From the NCBI RefSeq assembly GCF_030035675.1, contig NC_084485.1:92462838-92526837 (forward strand): a stretch of 64,000 bases of DNA. The letters are read 5' to 3'. Within the stretch, counting starts at the first letter, position 1. Each line of letters starts with the position of its first letter. The notes under the pieces are model-generated. The model was given only the letters and a program-made list of their open reading frames with translations. It searched no databases and had not been told where the DNA came from. This document shows positions 26,501-35,083 of this stretch, in pieces. The translations under genes and the position numbers were made by a program. The stretch is from Rhineura floridana. Taxonomy: Eukaryota; Chordata; Lepidosauria; Squamata; Rhineuridae.

Positions 26501-28645
26501 AAGTGTTCAGAGGCTTTAGTCCAGAAGGCAACCAACCACAGTGCAGCAGAACTGCAACAGATGATTGCAGAGTGCTCTAAGTATCACAGCCAGCTCACAA
26601 AAGAAGCTGCTATGGGTAAGCGTCAGTGTGAAATTGATGTGGATTTCTTCGATTCAGTTGTTAATGCTGGGTTAAGTCCATCTTTCCATTGAGGTCAGAG
26701 CAATCTTCGGACAATTTAACCCAGTTGCAAAATGTCTTTCTGGATCTTTGTGTCACCTTCAGTCACATTGCCAGTGTGTTACTTGAATTAAACATTCTTA
26801 CTTTTAGATAGTATTTGGGGGGAAAAACAAAAACGACTATTCGAAATCTCTATTCATTCCATGAATGTTTGAAAAAGACTTGTTTGCTAGTAATAAACAA
26901 AGCACCTTTTCCCCAATTCAGAGACGTTAGTAGTGAAATAGGAGTAAAACATTTTTCACATTTTGAAGGCCTTTATAACTTCTATTGCCTTCCACAGGGT
27001 AAGCAGGAGTTCCAACAGTTAAATCTTTGTGAGAACATTGAAAACATTTATAAATCTCAGGGTGGTCCATAATATACATAAACCCATTTACAAATTGTTC
27101 AAAACTTCAGGAAGATTTTTCCCTGCAGTCAATTTAAGATTTGCTGTTTGGTATACATCTTGTGCAGCAAAGTGACTGTGACTGAGCAGTGAACCAGTTT
27201 AAATCTCACCTCTGCCATGAATTCATGGTCTTGGGGTAAGCCTCTGTCTCTCACCAGGCCCATGTTTTGACCATGGTTATATAAAAAAAATTGACAATAG
27301 AGTATCCACTAATAAAACCAAGCAGACAAATTTGATTATCAAGAAATGTAATAGGTGAGGGGAGAATACTTGTGAGAGTTCCTGAAGATCTCTGAAAACT
27401 GAAGCACTACATGAATGCTAAATGTGAGAAGGAACTTAATAGAAAAAATGGAAACAGACTGCCTTCAAGTTGATTCTGACTTATGGCGACCCTATGAATA
27501 GGGTTTTCATGGTAAGTGGTATTCAGAGGGGGTTTACCATTGCCTTCCTCTGAGGCTGAGAGGCAGTGACTGGCCCAAGGTCACTCAGTGAGCTTCATGG
27601 CTATGTGGGGATTTGACCCCTGGTCTCGCAGGTCGTAGTCCAACACCTTAACCACTACGCCACACTGGCCCTCTTAATAGAAAAAGGGTCCCTTAATTTT
27701 ATCCTTGTACCCATTTAGTGGGCTGGATCTAAAGGTGTCTTTCCATTCATGGAAGGGTCTTGATTCAGTGGAGGGTCCTGCGAATGGAAGGAAAGGGGGG
27801 GTAATTTTCACCAATTTCTCCATCCTATCTCCCATACTGTTCTGAAGGTCCCCCAATCCACCAGAGAAGATTGTCAGGGACTTTGAGGGAAATTGATGAA
27901 AATCACATACTCTTGTTTGCATGAGTGTCTACTGCAGCCTTCCTCACCTGGTGTGCCCTTCAGACGTTGGACTACAACTTCCATCAGCTCCAGCCAGGAT
28001 GACTGATACTAGGGTGATGGGAGTTATAGTCCAAAACATCTAGAGCGTACCAGGTTGGGGAAGGCTGCTCTACTGCATTCAAAGCCTTCTGGCAAATACA
28101 GTGGCAGCTTTGGATCGTCTAATTGTGGTTATAGTATTTGAACAAATGAGAAGGATGCAAGCACTTTTTTTTTTTCTCAATAGCACTTGCATTTTTTAAA
28201 CTAATTAAGAGCAGCTTATCTATTTAATTTTGTGGCTTTGGAAGTGGTATTAAGCCATAAAAGCATGCAACGTACTTTGCCGTGTCATTCACAGTTGCAT
28301 TTTATCTTGACAGGTCAGGGATTTGATCGTCACTTGTATGGTTTGCGGTGTCTGGCAGAATCGAGAGGAGCCCCTTTGCCAGGCTTTTACAAGGACCAAG
28401 CTTATGCACTGATTAATCATAACATTCTCTCCACAAGCACTCTGAGCAGCCCAGCTGTGAACATGGGTGGATTTGCACCAGTGGTGCCTGATGGTTTTGG
28501 TGTAGCGTACAGAGTTCATGATAACTGGATTGGATGCAATGTTTCTGCCTATCCAGCTAAGAATGTGCAAGAATTCCTCCAGTGTGTACACAAGTCACTA
28601 GAGGATATTTTTACTGTTTTGGAAGGTCAACTTGTTAGCAAATAG
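14372..28645 (+). CDS. CPT2: CPT2 gene, carnitine O-palmitoyltransferase 2, complete coding span
   Basis: CPT2 is the matrix-side enzyme of the inner mitochondrial membrane that converts long-chain acylcarnitine and CoA to acyl-CoA and carnitine, allowing beta-oxidation. Coding exons: 14372-14544, 19749-19829, 22169-22275, 25311-26615, 28314-28645. All junctions are GT-AG and phase-compatible, giving 1998 nt, or 665 residues plus stop; human CPT2 has 658, the difference lying in the presequence. The first 30 or so residues are Arg-, Ala- and Ser-rich and lack acidic residues, fitting a mitochondrial targeting signal. The catalytic histidine lies in [10 protein letters not shown] (about residue 379), and exon 5 holds the S-T-S-T-L-S-S carnitine-binding motif. 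The ATG at 14372 has a strong context (A at -3, G at +4). The gene looks intact. It is flanked by SLC1A7 (divergent) and CZIB (convergent), as in human. Confidence 0.97.
14915..15030. mobile_element. hAT-type MITE copy, degraded
   Basis: Palindromic arms related to the element at 27935-28067: ACTCCCATTATCCCTGACCA ... GGGCTGATGGGTGATGGGAG, with CATCTGGAGGACGTAGG near the right end. Lies in CPT2 intron 1. Confidence 0.6.
15529..15790 (+). mobile_element. CR1-like LINE 3' end
   Basis: Starts with GCTTTAAAAGAAGATTAGAC, the nucleotide form of a pol C-terminus (G-F-K-R-G-L-D-K-F-M-type). It continues through GCTTCTGAAAACCAGTTGCC and CAGGTGGC-type 3' UTR, and ends with GGCCTGATCCAGCAGGCTC and TTCTTATGTTCTT. 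The same family is at 29035-29700 (minus) and 62225-62435 (plus). Confidence 0.7.
15791..16702. other. CPT2 intron 1, no feature seen
   Basis: No gene, RNA gene or recognisable repeat was identified on either strand. Confidence 0.45.
16703..17626 (+). repeat. Unnamed interspersed repeat A, copy 1 (about 0.92 kb)
   Basis: Nearly the whole segment aligns by eye to the reverse complement of 51513-52450. Landmarks include CTCTCAATTTTCATGGCGAT, ACAGAGTACCTGTAATCCT, GTCAGGCATGCTCAGTAAG and GTAGAATAAAAAGGTGGGGG. It contains the MITE at 17203-17496. No protein-coding similarity was recognised. Lies in CPT2 intron 1. Confidence 0.75.
17203..17496. mobile_element. MITE with inverted termini, embedded in repeat A
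   Basis: Left end GGCCACACCCACACCAGAC pairs with the right end GGTCTGGTGTAGATATGGCC. Inner arms carry GTCATGGCTTCCCCCAAAG and its inverted partner. It is the same family as 39088-39416 and 51640-51945. Confidence 0.7.
17630..17925 (+). repeat. Unnamed interspersed repeat B, copy 1
   Basis: Begins ATTTGGGCTGATTGCAGGTG and ends TTGCCTATTAGTGAA. Shared with 50141-50436 (direct) and 48710-48995 (inverted). It follows repeat A by a few bases, so A and B may be parts of one larger element in this copy. Confidence 0.75.
17926..19234. other. CPT2 intron 1, no gene seen
   Basis: No exon or RNA gene was recognised. There is a short TG-rich stretch near 18635-18655; otherwise it is unremarkable. Confidence 0.45.
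19235..19322 (+). mobile_element. L2-type LINE 3' terminus with (GATT/AATT)n tail
   Basis: CTGCCCTGGGCTCCTTTTGG then GGACAGAAATCTAATC is the common 3' terminus of squamate L2 elements. It runs into a GATT repeat and then an AATT repeat (19287-19322), probably expanded from the LINE tail. Confidence 0.65.
19749..19829 (+). CDS. CPT2: CPT2 exon 2
   Basis: 81 nt; encodes [14 protein letters not shown] and the following residues to D-D-Q-F-R. Acceptor is TTATTAG at 19748; donor is CAG/GTAAGA. Confidence 0.95.
20105..21560 (-). mobile_element. L2-clade LINE remnant
   Basis: On the minus strand: RT motif A region [11 protein letters not shown] near 21200, then [13 protein letters not shown] and [13 protein letters not shown]. 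The pol C-terminus follows ([10 protein letters not shown] and [11 protein letters not shown], about 20250-20470). Several frame changes separate the pieces and the catalytic Y-A-D-D is not intact, so the copy is dead. It lies in CPT2 intron 2 and is interrupted by the insertion at 20144-20245. Confidence 0.85.
20144..20245 (+). mobile_element. Bov-B/Sauria-SINE 3' fragment inserted in the L2 LINE
   Basis: Contains GGGTCGCCATAAGTTGTAAT and GACTTGAAGGCACATAAC, the Bov-B-type 3' end, with a CA-rich tail. It is flanked by an 11-bp direct repeat AAACATTGGCA at 20133-20143 and 20246-20256, which marks a target-primed insertion that is 5'-truncated. Confidence 0.75.
21840..22011 (+). mobile_element. 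L2-clade LINE 3' end
   Basis: Shares CTTTTTGGCGCCTACTGAAG, AACAAGCCTTTTAAGTAGAG and the T-rich 3' UTR pattern with the copy at 13640-13955. Confidence 0.6.
22169..22275 (+). CDS. CPT2: CPT2 exon 3
   Basis: 107 nt after a strong polypyrimidine tract (a C-run then a T-run at about 22142-22164). Encodes [15 protein letters not shown] through H-T-S-Y-I-S-G. Donor is TCAG/GTAAGA. Confidence 0.95.
23040..23215 (+). mobile_element. tRNA-derived SINE, degraded
   Basis: B-box region GGGTTTAATCCCTGGCATC, then GAACTAGATGGCCCAGTGG and TCTGACTTGATATAAGGCAG. Same family as 6938-7125. Lies in CPT2 intron 3. Confidence 0.7.
23216..25310. other. CPT2 intron 3, no further feature seen
   Basis: AT-rich intron sequence without recognisable exon, RNA gene or clear repeat. 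Confidence 0.45.
25311..26615 (+). CDS. CPT2: CPT2 exon 4 (main catalytic exon)
   Basis: 1305 nt, about two thirds of the protein, as in human CPT2. It begins G-P-W-F-D-M-Y-L, carries the carnitine/choline acyltransferase body and the catalytic histidine within M-L-H-G-D-G (codons around 25997-26014). It also holds H-F-E-H-S-W-G-D-G and [13 protein letters not shown], and ends K-E-A-A-M-G. Donor is ATGG/GTAAGC. No stop or gap interrupts it. Confidence 0.97.
27448..27672 (-). mobile_element. Sauria-type SINE, full length with 13-bp target-site duplication
   Basis: On the minus strand the head is GGCCAGTGTGGCGTAGTGG and the B box is GGGTCAAATCCCC. The core GTGACCTTGGGCCAGTCAC follows, then GGCAATGGTAAACCCCCTC, and the Bov-B-like end GGGTCGCCATAAGTCAGAAT. 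It is flanked by a perfect direct repeat CTTAATAGAAAAA at 27435-27447 and 27673-27685, so both boundaries are firm. It can serve as the reference copy for the others in this window. Lies in CPT2 intron 4. Confidence 0.92.
27935..28067. mobile_element. hAT-type MITE
   Basis: Terminal inverted repeats CAGCCTTCCTCACCTGGT and ACCAGGTTGGGGAAGGCTG, with inner arms GGACTACAACTTCCATCAGC and GATGGGAGTTATAGTCC. Flanking octamers GTCTACTG (27927-27934) and CTCTACTG (28068-28075) match at 7 of 8 positions. Non-coding, 133 bp. Confidence 0.88.
28314..28645 (+). CDS. CPT2: CPT2 exon 5 and stop
   Basis: 332 nt including TAG. Encodes [10 protein letters not shown], the [10 protein letters not shown] motif, [13 protein letters not shown] and [10 protein letters not shown], ending V-S-K. 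Acceptor is CTTGACAG at 28313. Confidence 0.96.
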
Positions 28646-29034
28646 GATATATCAGGGTTGGTCCTGTAAAATGCACAGAGCTATAACATCTTCTGCCTGG
28701 AGGAAGATGTTAACTTTCTGGCTGGAATTTCAATACAGTGCCTATTGCTTTGTAATTCCTTTGGAAAAAATGGCAGCTCTCCAAGGAGAAAATCATGAAC
28801 TTAATTCAGCATGTACACCTCATTCTAGTAATACTGATTGTAAAATAATGATGCATTTGGTCCGATACCTGTTGGCAATGGTATGTTCTCACAAAGTTGC
28901 TAGGCAGCACGAGGCACAGCATAAGCTTCTCTCGCCTTATAAATTGGTTTGACAATTTCAGTGTATAATATACATGAACTTAGGACACAGACTATTAATA
29001 TATAGATAATGCTCTTTCAGAATTCCAATGCCTA
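28646..29034 (+). other. CPT2: Proximal CPT2 3' UTR
   Basis: Sequence directly after the stop. No AATAAA is present here; the first canonical AATAAA on this strand is at 31938-31943 and an ATTAAA is at 31862-31867, beyond several repeats. The true cleavage site is therefore unresolved and may use a variant signal. Confidence 0.4.
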
Positions 29035-30480
29035 AGAACAGCCCTGCTGTATCAGACCAAAGGCCTATCTAATTTAGCATCTTGCTCTCGCAGTGGCTGG
29101 GAAGCCTGCAAGCAAGAAATGGGTGCAACAGCCCTCTCGCCACTTGTGTTCTGCTGCCTCTGACACTGGAGATAGTAACAGAGCCATCACATGGATATCC
29201 TTGCCCTCAATAATTTGTCTAAATCCTATTTAAAGCTATCCAAGTTGGTGGGCATTACTGTATCATATGGTAGCAAATTCCACTATCTGCTATGTGAAGA
29301 AATACTTCCTTTAGTTTGTCCTGAATATTCCAATACTCAGCTTCATTGGATGACCCTAAGTTCTAGCATTAAGAGAGAGAAAGAAAAATGTTTCTTTATT
29401 CCCTTTTGTCTATAACATTGATAATTTAATGCACATCTAGCATGTCTTCCCTTACTCATTTTTTTTCTAAGCTAAAATCCCCAAATATTGTACCCTTTCC
29501 ACAAAGGGAGTTGTTCCAACTCCCAAGGTCATTTTCATTGTCCTTTTCTGAACCGTTTCCAGCTCTACAATACCTTTTTTTGAGGTGAAACAACCAGAAA
29601 TGTATTTTAAGTGCTGTTGCACCATGTATTTGAATAATGGCATCATTACTGTTTTATAGTGATCCTATGCTGTCTAACATGGAGTTAAGTCAGACACAGG
29701 GATCTGCCTTCCATCTCCTACAGTGAAGACTGATGCAAATAATTCCTTCAGCTTCTCTGCGATCTCCTTTTTCTCCCTTGTCATAAAAGGTCAGTAGTGG
29801 TTAAGGTGTTGGACTATGACCTGGGAGACCAGGGTTCGAATCCCCACATAGCCATGAAGCTCACTGGGTGACCTTGGGCCAGTCACTGCCTCTCAGCCTC
29901 ATGAAAACCCTATTCATGGGGTCACCATAAGTCGGAATTGACTTAAAGGCAGTACACACCTCCCTAGCCAGTTATTTTGCTTCTAATGTATTTAAATTAT
30001 TTTTGTTAGGCTTTGTGTAGAGTGACATTGTCCTTTTTAAAAATCCCTTATACTGCTTGTGTTTCTCTCACCCAAATTTGTGTTCCCTTTTCTTCATTTG
30101 AATAAGGGTACCATTTTCTGAAAATTTCCTTCCTCTAATAGTTTTCTGGATTCTACTTGTTAATCATGCTGGCCTCTTCTTGGGCTTGATGGTACCTTTC
30201 CTGATCTGCAGTATGCGTTCTAGCTGAGCTTGTAATTTTATCCACACACCCCCCAGCATTGTGGAGTGATTTTATCATCTGGACATTCCCTTTTAACTTT
30301 CTTTTTACCAATCCCCTCATTTTTAGGAAATTTCCTCCTTTGAATTCATATGTGACCATTGAATTTGATGGCACTGGAGTCTCTGCTGCCAGTTGATTCA
30401 ACAACACATCTTGTGGCAGGTTTTGGTCACTACTTATGATTAAGTCTAGGGCTATCACCCCTGTGGTTGGTTCTACAGTC
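29035..30480 (-). mobile_element. CR1-like LINE remnant
   Basis: The 3' end lies at 29035 (reverse of AACAGCCCTGCTGTATCAGACC). Moving right, the minus strand reads a decayed pol C-terminus. Near 29540 it resembles V-Q-K-R-T-M-K-M and V-E-R-V-Q-Y-L-G. Near 29330 it resembles S-N-E-A-E-Y-W-N-I-Q-D-type sequence, standing for the R-x-R-T-D-x-R-K-Y-F-F-T-Q segment of CR1-group elements. Near 29750 E-K-L-K-E-L-F-A-S-V-F is also typical. The part beyond 29970 is assigned only by continuity. Many stops; dead. Interrupted by the SINE at 29797-29965. Confidence 0.6.
29797..29965 (+). mobile_element. Sauria-type SINE inserted in the CR1-like LINE
   Basis: AGTGGTTAAGGTGTTGGAC, B box AGGGTTCGAATCCCC, core GTGACCTTGGGCCAGTCAC, and 3' end GGGTCACCATAAGTCGGAAT then GACTTAAAGGCAGTACAC. 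Nearly full length. Confidence 0.85.
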
Positions 30481-30499
30481 ATTTAGGGCAATGGTAGAC

Positions 30500-30815
30500 A
30501 ATGTAGTGTCCTCCACATGTTTTGGACTACATGTTTTGGGGGAAGGGTTGTAGCTCAGTGGTAGAGCATCTGCCTTGCATGCAGAAGGCCCCAAGTTCAG
30601 TCTCCAGGTAGGTCTAGAAGAGACTTCTGCCTGAAACCCTAGACAATTGCTGTCAGTCACTGTTGACGATACTGAGCTAGATGAACAAATGGTCTGACTC
30701 AGTATAAAGTGCCTTCCTATCTTCCTAACTCCCTTCATCCCTGCCCATTGACCATGTGGCCTAGGTCTAATGGGAGCTAAACTCCAAAACTTCTAGAGGA
30801 ATCCATGTTAGTTAC
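30500..30815. mobile_element. hAT-type MITE split by a tRNA-derived SINE
   Basis: The left half (30500-30535, GTGTCCTCCACATGTTTTGG) and right half (30727-30815, with CTAATGGGAGCTAAACTCC and CTTCTAGAGGAATCC) together have the palindromic pattern of the MITE at 27935-28067. The SINE lies between them. Confidence 0.6.
30540..30726 (+). mobile_element. tRNA-derived SINE, well preserved
   Basis: Clear A box GTAGCTCAGTGGTAGAGC and TCTGCCTTGCATGCAGAAGG, then a B-box region AGTTCAGTCTCCAGG. A body with CTGAGCTAGATGAACAAATG follows, and the tail is GTGCCTTCCTATCTTCC. The head resembles a tRNA, but the B box is decayed and a SINE body follows, so it is not a tRNA gene. Confidence 0.85.
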
Positions 30816-33174
30816 CCCCAACTTGGCTGGGTACCTAGAACTTTTAGCTCGTTTATTCAATCTATGTGAAGGTAATATGTCACCCATTGCTGCAGTGTTT
30901 CCTCTTTTGAATGCCTTTTTGATTTCATCCTCAAGATCACCCTGGATATTTTGGTCAGCTAGGGTTATGTGGGGTGATACTAAATTATTGTTAGGGCTTG
31001 GTATTGCCACCCGCAGCAATTCTGTGGGCCCTTTGGAGAGTCCTAGCTTGGACTCTGTACCTTCTTTGATGTGCAGAGTGACATCACCTCCCATGTGCCC
31101 TTCCTATAGAGTTTAGAGCCAGAGATGTATCTCCTTTGGTTCTCTCTTTTCTGAGAGGTTGCAGTTATGCCCACACTATCTATGCTGTCCTTTAAATCAA
31201 GCCCTCCGGTGTGCCTGTTTTGGCTTGGAGGTTTCTAGGGATAGCATATAGACACCTATATATAGTATCTTTCTCCAAAAGTGTCAGGCATTAAGCAATC
31301 CCCCCCCCCAGAAAGCAGTCAAACAATATTATTAAGCAAGAAGATTATGGGTAGAATCAAACTCGTGTACGGCTTGCACACATGGGCCTTTCCTTTCTTC
31401 TCCCTCCCTCTATATGCCCCTAAACTCGGCTCTGGGGGGTTAGAGGGACCCTCTAGAGAAGACAGGGGATGTGGGGAAATAATGCAGGGGGGAGGAGAGG
31501 AAAGTTGAAGGCCTGTTTCATACACTGCTGTGATGTCCGGCTGAAAGTTTTAGTGACAATAGGGGAACTTCATGTTGTCTTTCACTATGTATACAATGAC
31601 AAGGAAGCTTACTTTGGACTCGGCAAAAAAAGTTTCATTTGCAAATGAAAGTATTTTCTAAAATGTTTCTTAACGTGGCAGCTTATAAGATCACCATCTC
31701 AAGGATAACCCTGCTAACAAAGTATCTTAAGTATAATGTAAGAATCTAAATCCCTGTACCTGAATTGTATGCACTTAGAAACACACCTTATTTTTCTTGA
31801 TACGTTAAAAGAATGTCAGTCTAAAATGTGCCTTTGTTGGAAACCATTTTGCTTCATAAAGATTAAAGTGAAACTCAAATGTGAACTGTTAACAATCTTA
31901 TTGAATATTCAGATGGTTGCAGAATGTACTTTATTACAATAAACAGTCTAAAAATGGCTTCCTTATGTTTCCCATCTTCTCCCCCTGAGGCCTCTCCCAA
32001 CCTCCTGTGCCATATTCCACACCATTTGAGAAAGTTCCCTAATACTCAGATATAACATTTGGGTGAATGGGAGGTGCAAGAGAACAGGAAAGAGTGGGTG
32101 AAAAAGCCCTATTGTATAAGTGGAAATTTACTCACAGTACGCTGGATTTTGCACAGTAATTATTGTGTCTGTTTTTACATGCCACAATCTATAATTAGGG
32201 TGGCTCAACTTTTAGGGTCTGCACTGACCCACCAACCCTCCAAGGGCTGCATGCTAAGCATGTGGCAGAAAAGGAGGCATGGCTTGATCCATCTTGCTCA
32301 CCAAATTTTTATTTGAAAGTGATTATTATTCCCTCTTTACTCACCAGTATGATCAGTAGGGGATGCTGACCTCATTACATCTAGTCGCTTTAACTGCTGG
32401 CTGCGTGGTTTCTCCTATTGTGATGCCTTCGGCAGCACGCCAGAATGACAGTGTCCCCGACCAAAGCAGCACCGAGGAACAGTGAATGAGGCAATTGGGG
32501 TGTGGGGGTGTATTAGCATCCCCAATTAATTTCAAATCACCAAAAATTACTCAAAGGCACTTGGGTAAGCCCCATGATGGTAATTAACTGTGGGCAGTAG
32601 TTTTTTAAAGTTACAAATGAGTATTTTTTTTAAAGACGAGGGAGACAAGGGAACATGACAGAGATATTCCTTTCCCTAATAAAAAGAGAGATGAACGCAT
32701 TTTTCAGAAATTCCAGAAAAGGGGGATTATATTAGTGACAGATTGTTCAATCAGATACCTGGAAAATGTACGTAGGTCTATAATTCACTTAAGATTTCAA
32801 AATACATTGCAAATATTTTGGTTTCTTGCACTTGCAATTTAACATAAATGTGAGAAAAGTCAAGAACTTTCATGGCAATAATAGTGTTATTACAAAAGGT
32901 GAGCATATTTTCCCTTACAATGGAAGCTCCTGTGCCTTATATTAATTGCCTTAAAAAGGACCTCCTAGATCCCAGCATTAATCTAACTGAAATCTTGATA
33001 CTTTTAGTTCTACCTATGTGCCCCAGAATGTCTACAGTAGGCTTCCAGCTATTTAGTATACTTTTTCAGCACAAGTATACTCATTTGCATTTATTCTTAG
33101 TTTATACTTTGGTATAATAAAAAAAGCTAAGTGCACAAGTCTGGAAAAATGAAGCCTGCAGAAAGTATATGACT
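30816..33174. other. Interval between the CPT2 and CZIB 3' ends
   Basis: Convergent intergenic sequence. No exon recognised on either strand. On the plus strand an ATTAAA (31862) and an AATAAA (31938) are candidate distal CPT2 poly(A) signals. Confidence 0.45.
31938..31943 (+). terminator. CPT2: Candidate distal CPT2 poly(A) signal
   Basis: First AATAAA on the plus strand after the CPT2 stop, 3.3 kb downstream. Weak assignment because repeats lie between the stop and this site. Confidence 0.25.
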
Positions 33175-33180
33175 TTTATT
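33175..33180 (-). terminator. CZIB: CZIB poly(A) signal
   Basis: AATAAA on the minus strand about 70 nt after the CZIB stop, giving a 3' UTR of roughly 90 nt. Confidence 0.75.
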
Positions 33181-33249
33181 CTAGGTTCAATAAATGCAAT
33201 TTAAGACAACATGGCCATATAGAAAACGATCCCACACAAAACAAAAGCT

Positions 33250-33327
33250 TCAACATTTGACAAATCTATGGGTAACTTCATAGACGCCGACAGAATCCTT
33301 TATTTTTTCATCATAGTCATTCCAATC
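33250..33327 (-). CDS. CZIB: CZIB exon 8 and stop
   Basis: Encodes D-W-N-D-Y-D-E-K-I-K-D-S-V-G-V-Y-E-V-T-H and R-F-V-K-C then TGA. Acceptor is CCACAG. Confidence 0.95.
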   Translation of the reverse strand, partial: DWNDYDEKIKDSVGVYEVTHRFVKC

Positions 33328-35047
33328 CTGTGGAGGTAAACATACACTAACATTAACATTTTAAAAGTCTATGCTTGGGAGTCTAGCCTGTTTTTCAGGC
33401 ACATTATTAACCTCTTTGCATGACTTGAGATTTTTATTCGCTTCAAATTTAACATTTTTAGCTTAAGGAATAAGCTTCTCTGTGTATGAAGTCCAGGGTC
33501 CTACTAAAGGACAGGCTCACCATTACCCTGGATGAAAGGATTAAATCTGTTGAGCTGTTGGTGCATCACCAGACTGACTGTTCTCCGTGCCAAGGAGTGG
33601 AAGTGTCCTTGACTGCTATGAGTGAGAGTCATTAGTGAGAGCTTCCAAGGAGATTATCTGACATCTAGCACGAGAGAATAAATCTGGAGGAATTGTTTGC
33701 AATCCCAGGACTTGTATTTGCACATATTAAATATTCCAGGGCTGCATTTGTCCCCAAGTTATACTACAAAGAAGTTGAAATTACCCTGGAGTGGCCCTTC
33801 AGAGGTTGCTGGACTAGAACTCCCATCATCCCTGCTACTGGTCATGCTGGCTGGGGCTGATGTGGAATTGGGAGTCTAGCAGCATCTTGAGAGCCACAGG
33901 TTCCCCATCCCTGCCCTACAGGATTATTTTATAATCTACATCCACCTATCGTTTAAGAGGCTGACTGGCTTCTGCCCCAAAATAAAAGGAGTGCATGATT
34001 TTCATGCAGAAGAGCCTAGGTTCAATCCCTGGTATCCCCAGGTAGCTCTGTCCGAAATCCTGGAAAGCTGCTGCAGGTCATTGTAGACAATCCCAAACTA
34101 GATGGACAAGGGGTCCAACTCAGCATAAGGTAGCTTCATGTGTTTAGAAGAGAGCCACCTTTCACCAAAGTAAATAAGACATGAAATATTTTTAAAGGCC
34201 CAAGTTCCCAATTATATGTTTCATTCAAACACTGGTTTGTCATAGTTGCTCTTGCCTGCCATTAGAGAACTCACAGTGTAGCATCTAGTACAGGTGTCCA
34301 ATCTAGCTAAATCTGTGGTTTAAACTCAGCGCTGTAACTTCCTTATAAAACGAGTTATAGATCTGTTTCCTTACTGCAACACAGTTGTGAAATACCAGCA
34401 ATTGTGTATGTTCCCCAAGGGACCAATTTGAGAAAACTGGCATTGTAAGCGAAGTTAATATTTTCCTCCTGTATTTGGCAGAGCCTTGCCGTCTTGCATA
34501 TCTTAAGAGTCAGGAATGTGGACAAGCTACCTTGGAAACATACACTGCAACTCTGGAGATGCTGCCTAGCTTTTGTTTTTGGAAGCCCCCCAAACCAGCC
34601 AGTATAGTCTAGTGGCCAGAGCAACACACTAGGACTGGGGAGACCCAGGTTCAAATCTCTACTCAGCCACGAATCTCACTGGGCAACTTAGGCCAGTCAT
34701 GGTCTCTCGGTCTAGGACACCTTGCAGGATTGTTGGGGGATAAAATTGGCAAGTTATGTATTGGCAAGGGAAGCTATGTATGCCACTTTGAGCTCTTTGG
34801 AGGAAAAGAAGGGTAAAAATGTTGGATGTAGCAGCAACAGCAGAAGGGGAAGAGAAAGCTATACACACAACTGACCATATGCCAGGAGAAAAAAAAGTGG
34901 AGGGGCTGAATAGTGGTTCAGAATGAGGGAGGGTTGGCATTTGAGGGCCAAACTAGTTGAGACATTAAATGTGTCTTCACATTTAACATGTACTTTTTAA
35001 AAAAAAGAAAATGGCTGCTACAGGGGGGTGCTGAAAATGATCAGGAC

Positions 35048-35083
<36 letters not shown>

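Noticed and set aside
30540-30610. tRNA gene-like sequence with good A box
   Set aside because: The B box is decayed, no complete cloverleaf follows, and the sequence continues into a SINE body shared with other copies.
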